The position numbers and the translations under genes are program-made. From CAYVAP01 sp964343195 (GTDB lineage: Bacteria; Bacteroidota; Bacteroidia; J057), in the NCBI GenBank assembly GCA_964343195.1, contig CAYFIR010000050.1:1-41604 (forward strand): a stretch of 41,604 bases of DNA. Direction: 5' to 3'. This document shows positions 15,231 through 23,357 of this stretch, one piece after another. The notes under the pieces are model-generated. The model had not been told where the DNA came from. It saw only the letters and a list, made by a program, of their open reading frames with translations, and did not search any database. The first letter of the stretch is position 1, and each line of letters opens with the position of its first letter.

Positions 15231-17171
15231 ATGACGAAAATCTCCTACTCCTGCAGCCTGCTCTTGCTTCTCGTTTCTATTCCTGCTCAAACCCAGAACC
15301 TTGATAGCCTGGAACGGGCTCTCGCCGATGCCGAGGGCGGGGACCGAATCCTGCTCCTCAATGCGCTCGCCTTCGAATACGGACACGTAGATCCCAGGAA
15401 GGCAGCCAATTATGGACTGCAAGCCTACGAACTCGTCCGGGATCAACCCGTAGATTCAGTAGGGGCAGCGGCCCGGCAATGGCTGGGAGCCGCCTACCGT
15501 GGCCTGGGCATGCTCGATTCAGCGGTATTCTTTATGACTCAGGCGCTGGAGATGAATCAACAACTGGGGGAGGAACGGGCCACCGCCATCAACCATTATA
15601 ACCTGTCCACGGTTTATATCGATCAGTTGAACAACGAGGAGGCCCTGGAACACCTGCTGGCGGCTTGTCGCTATTTCGAAGAAAACGAACCCCGTACTTA
15701 CCTCAACCTTGTCCCAGCTTTGGGAACCATCTATCGGAACATGGGCCAGGAAGCTGAGGCCAGAAAAGTAATGGAGGAAGGACTGGCAAACGCCAGAAAG
15801 ATGGAAGAACGAGACCCCATTTCAGAAGCCTTTCTACTGGGCAACCTGGCCAAAATAGTCTCTACCGCCCCCTTCACGGAAGACGAACTGGGCATCAAAT
15901 ACGACCGCGAGGCTGTTTCCATATTCCGCGAATATGGCCTGCTGAATCCCCTGCGGGCCACACTCAATGACCTGGCCGCTCTGCATGTTGAGGTCGGTCA
16001 GTATGACTCTGTACCGTCACTTTACCAGGAATCGCTGCAACTGGCGGAGCAGCTGGGCATAGATGAAGGCAAGCTCTATGCACACGCCGGCCTGGGTACC
16101 GCTTACCTCAAGCAGAAAGATTATGCCAATGCCCGCATCCATTTTGAGCAGGCAATAGCCTACGAAGGCAAAGTGGAAGATCAGGCCGCATTTTTTGACC
16201 TGTATGACTATTTCTCAGAGGTGGAAAAAGCCAGCGGCAACGACCAACAGGCCTATGAGTTGCTCCGCAAGGCATTTGAGCTACAGGATACCATCTACCG
16301 GCGGGAAAGCCTGGAGCAGTTGAATGAATTGCAGGTGAAATACGACACGGAAAAGCGTGAAAGGGAACTCGCCGAGCAAAAGCTGCTCACGCTGCAGGAA
16401 CAAACCCGCAACCGTAACCTGCAAATCGGCTTTGGGCTCGGGTTGATGGTGCTGGTGTTGGGAGGAGCCTTCCTCTTTGTGCGAAACCGATTCCAGCAGC
16501 GGCTGAAGGTACAGCGATTGATGGCCGAGCAGCAGAAAAAGCGCTTTGCCGCCGTGATAGAAGCCGAGGAAGCAGCCCGCACGCGCATTGCACGCGACCT
16601 CCACGATGGACTGGGGCAGTTGCTCTCCACCGCCCGGATGAACGTTTCGTCCTTGGACGAAGCTGTGGAATCAGGTGGAGATACAGAAGATAATGCCGTC
16701 CTGGGCACCTCGATCAGGCTATTGGACGAGGCGGCTACCGAAGTACGGCAGGTCTCGCACAACCTCATGCCGCTGGCACTCCGTGACAAGGGCTGGATCG
16801 TCGCCCTGCGCCACATGGCCGAGGGCGTCAATGCCGTGCAGCATGGCCCTCGCCTGGAGATCGATTCGCCGTCCTATATCGGGCGGTTACCGGAGGAAAA
16901 GGAAATTGCCCTTTACCGCATTTGCCAGGAAATCCTCAACAACAGCCTCCGACATGCCGAGGCCGGCCACATGCAGCTGCACATTCAGGAGAAAGGCCAC
17001 GGCATTGAGGTGGTGTTCACAGATGACGGGAAAGGCCTTCGGCAACAAGACATTGAGGCCAGTCAGGGCATTGGCTGGCGCAACATCCTGACCCGTACCG
17101 ACCTGATGGGCGGTACATTTACCCTGGAAAAGCCCGAAAAAGGCACCCGAATACGGCTGTTTTTCCCATAA
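15231..17171 (+). CDS. TPR-containing sensor histidine kinase (HisKA_3/NarX-type)
   Basis: The 646-residue kinase starts at MTKISYSCSLLLLLVSIPAQ, a clean signal peptide. An in-frame extension back to 15012 would run into the tRNA relic and was rejected. The periplasmic part (about 25-395) is a series of tetratricopeptide repeats. One membrane helix (about 399-421, GFGLGLMVLVLGGAFLFV) and a short coiled coil follow. The kinase has an H-box IARDLHDGLGQ with H458, N-box EILNNSLRHAEAG and G-boxes TDDGKGL and GIGWRNI. This layout is common in Bacteroidota. Its partner is the NarL-type regulator 99 bp downstream. The stimulus is unknown; the downstream sugar transporter may be a target. Confidence 0.94.
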   Translation: MTKISYSCSLLLLLVSIPAQTQNLDSLERALADAEGGDRILLLNALAFEYGHVDPRKAANYGLQAYELVRDQPVDSVGAAARQWLGAAYRGLGMLDSAVFFMTQALEMNQQLGEERATAINHYNLSTVYIDQLNNEEALEHLLAACRYFEENEPRTYLNLVPALGTIYRNMGQEAEARKVMEEGLANARKMEERDPISEAFLLGNLAKIVSTAPFTEDELGIKYDREAVSIFREYGLLNPLRATLNDLAALHVEVGQYDSVPSLYQESLQLAEQLGIDEGKLYAHAGLGTAYLKQKDYANARIHFEQAIAYEGKVEDQAAFFDLYDYFSEVEKASGNDQQAYELLRKAFELQDTIYRRESLEQLNELQVKYDTEKRERELAEQKLLTLQEQTRNRNLQIGFGLGLMVLVLGGAFLFVRNRFQQRLKVQRLMAEQQKKRFAAVIEAEEAARTRIARDLHDGLGQLLSTARMNVSSLDEAVESGGDTEDNAVLGTSIRLLDEAATEVRQVSHNLMPLALRDKGWIVALRHMAEGVNAVQHGPRLEIDSPSYIGRLPEEKEIALYRICQEILNNSLRHAEAGHMQLHIQEKGHGIEVVFTDDGKGLRQQDIEASQGIGWRNILTRTDLMGGTFTLEKPEKGTRIRLFFP

Positions 17172-17220
17172 GCTATATCTTGACCCATCGCCACCGGGAA
17201 CGACCACGACCTACTCGCCA

Positions 17221-17256
17221 CGTTGAGCGCAGCGAAATCCCGTGAAGCGGGAAACT
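17221..17256 (+). repeat. Short palindromic (REP-like) repeat, forward copy 1
   Basis: CGTTGAGCGCAGCGAAATCC followed by CGTGAAGCGGGAAACT lies between the kinase and regulator genes. The hairpin is TCCCGT-GAA-GCGGGA, with a T-G pair. It shares its core with the hairpin of the long composite repeat (CCCGC-TTC-GCGGG read on the other strand). Confidence 0.75.
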
Positions 17257-17270
17257 TCCAACTACCTCAT

Positions 17271-17927
17271 ATGAATACAGGCAAATCCAAAATAAGGCTC
17301 CTGCTCGTCGATGACCATCAGATCGTGATGGATGGCATCCGCAACCTCCTTCGAAAGTCGGATGACATCTGGATTGTGGGGGAGTTCGTTGATGGCCATG
17401 ACGCGCTGGAATTTCTGGAAGAAAATGAAGTAGACCTGCTCATCACCGACCTGCAGATGCCCGGCATCTCAGGCCTGGAACTTTGCCAGAAAGTCAAGGC
17501 GGCCTACCCTACCCTGAAAGTCCTCGTGCTGAGTATGCACTATGATCCCGAGACGGTGCAGCAGATATTTGCCGTCGCTGCCGAAGGCTACCTGCTGAAA
17601 AACACCTCCCGCCGGGAGTTGAAAGACGCCATCTACCGCGTGATTGAGGGGGGCACCTATTACAGCCGCGAGGTACTCCACTCAGTAATGGGAGAGGCCA
17701 TTCGCCCCCAGGAAGCCGAAAATCCTGCCATCGACCTGACTCCCCGGGAGAAAGAAATCCTGCAACTCATCGCGGAGGAACATACCACGACGGAGATCGC
17801 CGAAAAACTCTTCATCAGCCCCCGCACTGTAGAAACCCACCGAGAAAACCTTTTGCATAAGACTGAAGCAAAGTCCGTGGTCGGGCTTATCCGGTATGGG
17901 CTCAAGCACCGCCTCATTCGAATGTGA
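17271..17927 (+). CDS. NarL/FixJ-family response regulator
   Basis: Starting at MNTGKSKIRLLLVDDHQIV, the product has 218 residues. The receiver has the acidic pair in LLVDDH, phosphoacceptor D60 (LLITDLQMPG), and a switch lysine in GYLLKNTSR. The LuxR-type helix-turn-helix (about 153-208) has LTPREKEILQLIAEE and ISPRTVETHRENL. An upstream TTG in frame at 17223 lies inside the palindromic repeat and is a poor candidate. It follows its kinase on the same strand and should be phosphorylated by it. Targets are unknown; the symporter and GH1 pair starts 230 bp further down. Confidence 0.94.
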   Translation: MNTGKSKIRLLLVDDHQIVMDGIRNLLRKSDDIWIVGEFVDGHDALEFLEENEVDLLITDLQMPGISGLELCQKVKAAYPTLKVLVLSMHYDPETVQQIFAVAAEGYLLKNTSRRELKDAIYRVIEGGTYYSREVLHSVMGEAIRPQEAENPAIDLTPREKEILQLIAEEHTTTEIAEKLFISPRTVETHRENLLHKTEAKSVVGLIRYGLKHRLIRM

Positions 17928-17967
17928 AAGTCATGCTTACAACTTTGGAACCCCGAACTCCAAAGCC

Positions 17968-18002
17968 CGTTGAGCGCAGCGAAATCCCGCAGAGCGGGAA
18001 AC
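17968..18002 (+). repeat. Short palindromic (REP-like) repeat, forward copy 2
   Basis: CGTTGAGCGCAGCGAAATCC followed by CGCAGAGCGGGAAAC shares its first 20 bases with the copy at 17221, with hairpin TCCCGC-AGA-GCGGGA. It lies 41 bp after the response regulator stop. The rest of the gap to the symporter gene (18003-18157) shows no other structure. Confidence 0.75.
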
Positions 18003-18157
18003 ATTAAACTCTCCCCCAACCCTTTCTTACCTAATCACAGCCTTTTTTTATCCAAAAAACCTCATGTGTTTGGTAAAAGTGGCAATTTCTCAAGGAAGTC
18101 GACATCCTGGCTGTTCTGGAGATGGACTTCAGGGATCAACCACTAACCTTCCTGCTC

Positions 18158-19768
18158 ATGGGTAATGGAACCAAGCTTTCCTTCGGCGAAAAACTGGGCT
18201 ACGGCCTCGGAGATGGAGCGGCCAATATCGCCTGGCGAGGGGTAGCCACCTTCCTCTTCATCTTTTACACCGACGTATATGGATTGGATCCGGTGTCGGT
18301 TGGGGTACTCATGCTGGTCGCGCGCTCCTTTGACGGGGTCAGCGATGTCGCCATGGGCGTGATCGGCGACCGCAGCAATACCCGCTACGGTAAATTCCGG
18401 CCGTGGATACTCTGGACGGCTGTTCCACTGGCGATTATCCTGTCGCTGCTCTTCACCACTCCGGATTTTGGCCCCCAGGGTAAAATCATCTATGCCTACG
18501 TCACCTACATCCTCTTCACCCTGATCTACACCGCCAACAACGTCCCCTACGGGGCACTGATGGCCGTCATGACCGGAGATGACAAGGAACGCATCAGCCT
18601 GGGTTCGTTTCGAATGGCGGGAGCTTTCGCCGGGGGCATGCTTGTGCAGGGCGCTCTGCTGTACATGGTGGTGTTCTTTGGCAATGTAGAGCCAACCCTG
18701 GCCATTGAGCCCATCTCCGATTCCAAAGCCTATAAAGTAACCGTTGTCGCTCCGCGCTCAGTACCTAGCGCTCGCATCAAATTGGTGCAGGATGTGGGAC
18801 AGATCACCTGGTTTGAAGACCAGGAAGCCGAAGACAGCCCGACTTCCAGTAAGAGTTTTGAGATCGTAGCCGATCAGGCGTACACCTTCCGGATCTCGGG
18901 TCTGGAATCTCTTGCGCAGGAAGACATACAGGTCATCAACCAAAAAACCGGCTACAGCAAATCCATCTACACCCTGTCCATTTTCCTGGCGCTGTTCATG
19001 GTTATCACCTTCCTGAGCACCCGGGAGCGAGTCTTCCCAGAAAAAAGTCAACAACTCAACCTTAAGGAAGACCTGGGCAACCTCTTACGGAATCGCCCGT
19101 GGGCCGTGCTATTGGCCATCGGGTTAATATTCAATGTCTATACCTCGATCAAACAGGGCATCACCGTCATCTACTTCGCCCACTTCATGAACCAGGAACT
19201 ACTGGCAGCCAGCTTCATGGTGGCCCTGATGCTGGCGTCGATTGTGGGGGCCATCATCACCGCACCGTTGGGCAGGCGTTTTGGGAAGAAGAACCTGTTC
19301 ATTGCGGCCCTGATTTTCTCAGGTGCAGTGGGCAGCCTGCTCCTCTTTTGCGGGCCGGATGACGTCTATTCGATTTTTGCCATCGGAATAGTATCGGAGA
19401 TGGCTGCCGCCATTTTCCCTACACTCTTCTTTGTGATGCTGGGAGATGCAGCAGACTATTCGGAGTGGAAAGACAACCGTCGGGCCACCGGACTGGTGTA
19501 CTCGGCAGGGTCTCTTTCGACCAAATTTGGCGGAGGAATAGGCGCTGCGATCATCGGATTTGTACTGGGATACTTTGGATACAGCGGACAGGACGCCGCA
19601 ACATATGAAGGGGCCAAAGCCGGAATTGTCTGGCTGATCAGTTGGATTCCAGCCATCATAGCCCTGATCGGAGCCGGCTTTATGCTGCTTTATCCATTGA
19701 ACCAGGAAAAAATGGACCGGATTACGGCCGAGCTGGAAACCAAACGGGAAAAAGAAAAACAGGATTAA
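18158..19768 (+). CDS. GPH-family (MelB-like) sugar:cation symporter with extra periplasmic domain
   Basis: From MGNGTKLSFGEKLGYGLGD the product has 536 residues. The family marks are clear: GYGLGDGAANIAW, the DGVSDVAMGVIGDRSNTRYGKFRPW loop region with its cation-site acids, and NNVPYGALM. About twelve helices are expected. Between helices 5 and 6 (residues about 176-268 from this start) is a polar, beta-rich stretch of about 90 residues (AYKVTVVAPRSVPSARIKL, SFEIVADQAYTFRISGLES) that MelB lacks. By family topology it should face the periplasm. A start at 18122 is possible but adds residues absent from the family pattern. It forms an operon with the GH1 gene 13 bp downstream, which suggests uptake of a beta-glycoside or xyloside. 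Confidence 0.93.
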   Translation: MGNGTKLSFGEKLGYGLGDGAANIAWRGVATFLFIFYTDVYGLDPVSVGVLMLVARSFDGVSDVAMGVIGDRSNTRYGKFRPWILWTAVPLAIILSLLFTTPDFGPQGKIIYAYVTYILFTLIYTANNVPYGALMAVMTGDDKERISLGSFRMAGAFAGGMLVQGALLYMVVFFGNVEPTLAIEPISDSKAYKVTVVAPRSVPSARIKLVQDVGQITWFEDQEAEDSPTSSKSFEIVADQAYTFRISGLESLAQEDIQVINQKTGYSKSIYTLSIFLALFMVITFLSTRERVFPEKSQQLNLKEDLGNLLRNRPWAVLLAIGLIFNVYTSIKQGITVIYFAHFMNQELLAASFMVALMLASIVGAIITAPLGRRFGKKNLFIAALIFSGAVGSLLLFCGPDDVYSIFAIGIVSEMAAAIFPTLFFVMLGDAADYSEWKDNRRATGLVYSAGSLSTKFGGGIGAAIIGFVLGYFGYSGQDAATYEGAKAGIVWLISWIPAIIALIGAGFMLLYPLNQEKMDRITAELETKREKEKQD

Positions 19769-19781
19769 CGCTACTCGCATT

Positions 19782-21161
19782 GTGAAAAAATTTCCAAATG
19801 ACTTTGTATGGGGAACTGCTACTTCCTCATATCAGATAGAAGGGGGGCACAATCTGGGGGGGAAAGGCCCCTCAATCTGGGACGCATTTTCAGCGATTCC
19901 AGGGAAAACCAATCTGGGTCAAACTGGCTCCATCGCCTGCGATCATTTTCACAGGATGGAGGCCGATATTCAGCTCATGCAAGACATGGGGGTAAAAGCC
20001 TACCGCTTTTCCATTGCCTGGGCCCGCATCATGCCGACAGGAAAGGGGGAGGTCAACCCGGACGGCATCGCTTTTTACAACCGCCTCATCGACGGGCTCC
20101 TCAAGGTCGGAATAGAACCCTGGGTGACCCTTTACCATTGGGACTTACCGCTGGCGCTACAGTTGGAAGAAGATGGATGGCTGGGCAAAAGTATGCCAAA
20201 TCGCTTCGAAGCCTATGCCAGGGCCTGCTTTGAGCATTTTGGCGACCGCGTCAAAAACTGGATTACCCTCAATGAGCCCTGGGTAGTCGCCATCCTGGGA
20301 TATGGCCAGGGCGTCTTTGCGCCAGGTCGAATCTCCAATAGCGAACCCTATATCGCGGCTCACCACCTCCTGCTGGCCCATGCCCGGGCAGTGGAAACCT
20401 TCCGTAAGCGTTACAGTCATCAACGGGGCCGCATCGGCATATCCAACAACTGTGACTGGCGCGAACCCCTGAGCGATTCGCCCCAGGATCAAGAGGCCGC
20501 CCAAAGGTCTCTGGAGTTTTTTCTGGGCTGGTTTGCTGATCCGGTTTACCTGGGAGACTACCCGCAAAGCATGAAAGAGCGTCTCTCCGATCGCCTTCCC
20601 GAGTTTACAAAGGAAGAGCAGGCATTGCTCAAGGGAAGCTCGGACTTTTTCGGGCTCAACCACTACACCACCATGTACGCCGCCAACATGGCCGATGACG
20701 AAGAAGTCGATGCCAATGTATATGGAAATGGAGGCATCTCGGAAGACCAGAAGGTCAGGCTGTCGGTCGACCCCAACTGGAAATTCACCAGTATGCAGTG
20801 GGCGGTGGTTCCCTGGGGCTGTCACAGGCTGCTGCACTGGATCAGTAAGCGATATGGAAACCCCGATATTTATATCACTGAAAATGGCTGTGCCTATGAA
20901 GATCAGGTTGTCGATGGCCAGGTTGATGATGCGGAACGAATAGCATTTCATCGATCATACCTGGCAGCCTGTCACGACGCCATCACGGAGGGCGTGCAGT
21001 TGAAGGGCTACTTTGCCTGGTCCTTCATGGATAACTTCGAATGGGCCTACGGGTACAGCAAACGTTTTGGGATGCACTATGTGGATTTTGACACACTGGA
21101 GCGAATACCCAAAAGCTCCGCGAAGTGGTACAGAGAAGTGGTGAAAGGGGGGGAGGTGTAG
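19782..21161 (+). CDS. GH1 beta-glucosidase/beta-glycosidase
   Basis: The 459-residue enzyme has the GH1 marks FVWGTATSSYQIEGG near the N-terminus, acid/base E165 in ITLNEPW and nucleophile E367 in YITENG. SFMDNFEWAYGYSKRFG lies near the C-terminus. The length is normal for the family and there is no signal peptide, so it acts in the cytoplasm on imported oligosaccharides. It begins with GTG directly before KKFPNDFVWG, the usual family start. The 13-bp spacing to the symporter indicates one transcript. GH1 enzymes vary among glucoside, galactoside, xyloside and fucoside; the substrate cannot be fixed here. It converges on the FG-GAP gene with only 6 bp between stops. Confidence 0.95.
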   Translation: MKKFPNDFVWGTATSSYQIEGGHNLGGKGPSIWDAFSAIPGKTNLGQTGSIACDHFHRMEADIQLMQDMGVKAYRFSIAWARIMPTGKGEVNPDGIAFYNRLIDGLLKVGIEPWVTLYHWDLPLALQLEEDGWLGKSMPNRFEAYARACFEHFGDRVKNWITLNEPWVVAILGYGQGVFAPGRISNSEPYIAAHHLLLAHARAVETFRKRYSHQRGRIGISNNCDWREPLSDSPQDQEAAQRSLEFFLGWFADPVYLGDYPQSMKERLSDRLPEFTKEEQALLKGSSDFFGLNHYTTMYAANMADDEEVDANVYGNGGISEDQKVRLSVDPNWKFTSMQWAVVPWGCHRLLHWISKRYGNPDIYITENGCAYEDQVVDGQVDDAERIAFHRSYLAACHDAITEGVQLKGYFAWSFMDNFEWAYGYSKRFGMHYVDFDTLERIPKSSAKWYREVVKGGEV

Positions 21162-21167
21162 CCGGGT

Positions 21168-23264
21168 TTACCTGAAAAATACTTTTTGCACGGATTTCAG
21201 TTCCCCCATCTGGACTTCCAGCAGATACAGCCCCGCTGGTACCCCGGCCTGAAACCGAAATTCTTCATTGGGCCGAGTAGCTTCACTTTCCTCCAGCCAC
21301 AGCGTATTTCCCAGCACATCGACCAACTGAAAAGATATTGGCCCTTCATAAGGGATGTTGCTGCGAATGGTCAATTCGCCACTGATGATCGGATTGGGAT
21401 ACACCAGTACAAGGCCCTCTGGACCTTCTGGCCCACTGGTACTTGACTGGGTAGCCAGGTTGCTGTTGTCCGAAAGCACCGATGAGTTGAAAGCTCTCAG
21501 GAGATAGTAGTAGTTCATTTCCTGATTTGCCTGGTTATGGGTATAGGTGGTTTGGTCTGCCTCCACTCTCACTTCCTGGACTTCTTCAAATGTGGGATCC
21601 TGGGAAATGTAAAGCACGAAACCTGTTTCATTATCAGAGTTGTCCTGCCATGAAAGCACTGGCAAACCGTCAGAGTCAGTTACCTCCAGATTTGAAGGCG
21701 GCTCAATAAATTCATAGGGCAGCACATGGGTCTGGTTGATGTCCAGATTTTGGTAAATGGAAACCTCCCCCATGGGCCACCTGACGCGGATTTCTTCAAT
21801 TTCTGTGCGAGCCCCTAGCCCATAGGTTGCCATCGCAGGCTCCTGGCCATAAAAGCTACAGCCTGCCGAGATCAGGCGAGCCGAGACCATGTCATCTGCT
21901 ACGAGCGTCACTACACTCCCGATGGCAAAATGGTTGGCATTGGTCATCCGGGGAGCAATGCGGATGTAGTTTTCCCCGGCACCGATTTCCAGGTCATTCT
22001 CATACATCAGCAGCGGCATCTGGGTACTGCTGTTGTCCTTGAGCGTCTGGATGAAGTCGGTATCTCCGTCGCCGTCCTTGTCAAACCCTATCAGGGTCGT
22101 GGCCGACAATTCATCCTGAAAACCACACTGGGCGGATACATTCACAAACCCGGCAGTCGTGTTGAGCCACATATTGGAAACATCGGGTTCCCACAAAAAG
22201 GGCTCCCATCCGTTGGTAGCAATCAGATCCTGTCGACCATCGTGGTCAATATCGAGGAAGGTAGTGCCCCAGTCCCAGCCGCTTTGGCTTACACCTGCAC
22301 CAGTAGCCACCTCCCGAAAATGAACCTTTCCTTCCAGCAACTCCTGTTTGTAGAGCAGGTTATGTTCGAATTCCCCCTGAAAAAATCGGGTAATATTGGA
22401 GATGTAGATGTCCAGATCACCGTCATTGTCATAATCGTTGATGGCCATGCCCATCTCACTCCAGGCACTGGCAAGGCCATACACAACGGCCTGATCCACA
22501 AAGGTTCCGTGCTGATTGATCCAAAGGACGTTGGGGGCAAAATCTATGTTGGAGAATATGTCTATCCAGCCATCACCATTAAAATCATAGAGCATGGGTT
22601 GCCAGGGGTAGGTGTCTTCCATGATCATCCCCGACTGCTCGGTAAGGTCGGAAAAGGTGCCATCGCCATTATTCTCAAACAGGCGTACCCCTCCCCCCCA
22701 AACACTGATGACCAGATCCTGAAAATGGTCCCGATTGAGGTCGGCGGAGGCCATGCCTCCGATGGACAGTACCTGAATGTCGTTGTACAGGTTTCCCAGG
22801 CTAAGTCCTGCCTGAGCAGAAACTTCCAGGAAAGTCCCATCTGCCTGTTGCTCATACAGAGCAAGATGGATGGGAAAATCGCAGTTGCGGTTCACACAGT
22901 TTTCTCCAGCTACCACCAGATCCAGCCGTTGGTCCCCGTTATAATCCATCCAAAGGGCCGCTCGATTGCTACTCCCGGTTTCCAGGATGCCCAGTTCCTG
23001 GGCTACATCGACAAAGTGCCCCTGCCCATCATTTTGGTACAGGCGATCAGGGATATCTAGGTCGGTGGGGAGGTAAAAGTCGATGTCTCCGTCTCCGTCA
23101 AAATCCTCTGCTGCCACTCCGTTGCCATACAGGTCAGTACGATCTGGCACTGTTGTGATACCAGATTCCTGGGCTACTTCATGAAAATAGGGTAACTGTG
23201 CCTGGGCCCAACCGCCCAGACAGCATAGCAGTAGCATTCCGGTTGTCCTTTTCATTGCGTTCAT
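21168..23264 (-). CDS. Secreted FG-GAP/ASPIC-UnbV protein with Fn3-like and T9SS sorting domains
   Basis: Starting at MNAMKRTTGMLLLCC the product has 698 residues with a signal peptide ending GGWAQAQ. An earlier ATG (23348) would hide the signal. It has at least seven calcium-type repeats of the form D-x-D-x-D-G (DFDGDGDIDFY, DFNGDGWIDIF, DYDNDGDLDIY, DKDGDGDTDF), indicating a seven-bladed propeller. An ASPIC/UnbV domain (YGLGARTEIEEIRVRWPMG), an Fn3-like segment (PVLSWQDNSDNETGFVLYI) and a T9SS sorting domain (LVYPNPIISGELTI) follow. It is the last gene of the SusC operon. The biochemical function is unknown; surface binding of glycan or protein is an inference. Confidence 0.88.
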   Translation of the reverse strand: MNAMKRTTGMLLLCCLGGWAQAQLPYFHEVAQESGITTVPDRTDLYGNGVAAEDFDGDGDIDFYLPTDLDIPDRLYQNDGQGHFVDVAQELGILETGSSNRAALWMDYNGDQRLDLVVAGENCVNRNCDFPIHLALYEQQADGTFLEVSAQAGLSLGNLYNDIQVLSIGGMASADLNRDHFQDLVISVWGGGVRLFENNGDGTFSDLTEQSGMIMEDTYPWQPMLYDFNGDGWIDIFSNIDFAPNVLWINQHGTFVDQAVVYGLASAWSEMGMAINDYDNDGDLDIYISNITRFFQGEFEHNLLYKQELLEGKVHFREVATGAGVSQSGWDWGTTFLDIDHDGRQDLIATNGWEPFLWEPDVSNMWLNTTAGFVNVSAQCGFQDELSATTLIGFDKDGDGDTDFIQTLKDNSSTQMPLLMYENDLEIGAGENYIRIAPRMTNANHFAIGSVVTLVADDMVSARLISAGCSFYGQEPAMATYGLGARTEIEEIRVRWPMGEVSIYQNLDINQTHVLPYEFIEPPSNLEVTDSDGLPVLSWQDNSDNETGFVLYISQDPTFEEVQEVRVEADQTTYTHNQANQEMNYYYLLRAFNSSVLSDNSNLATQSSTSGPEGPEGLVLVYPNPIISGELTIRSNIPYEGPISFQLVDVLGNTLWLEESEATRPNEEFRFQAGVPAGLYLLEVQMGELKSVQKVFFR

Positions 23265-23357
23265 ACTTCCTGGAAGTAAGTAGATCCAGGGACTGGAAGC
23301 GAAACACTGCATAACACCTTCATTTCCTCCATCCCTTTTTAATTTCAAGCCAAATTC

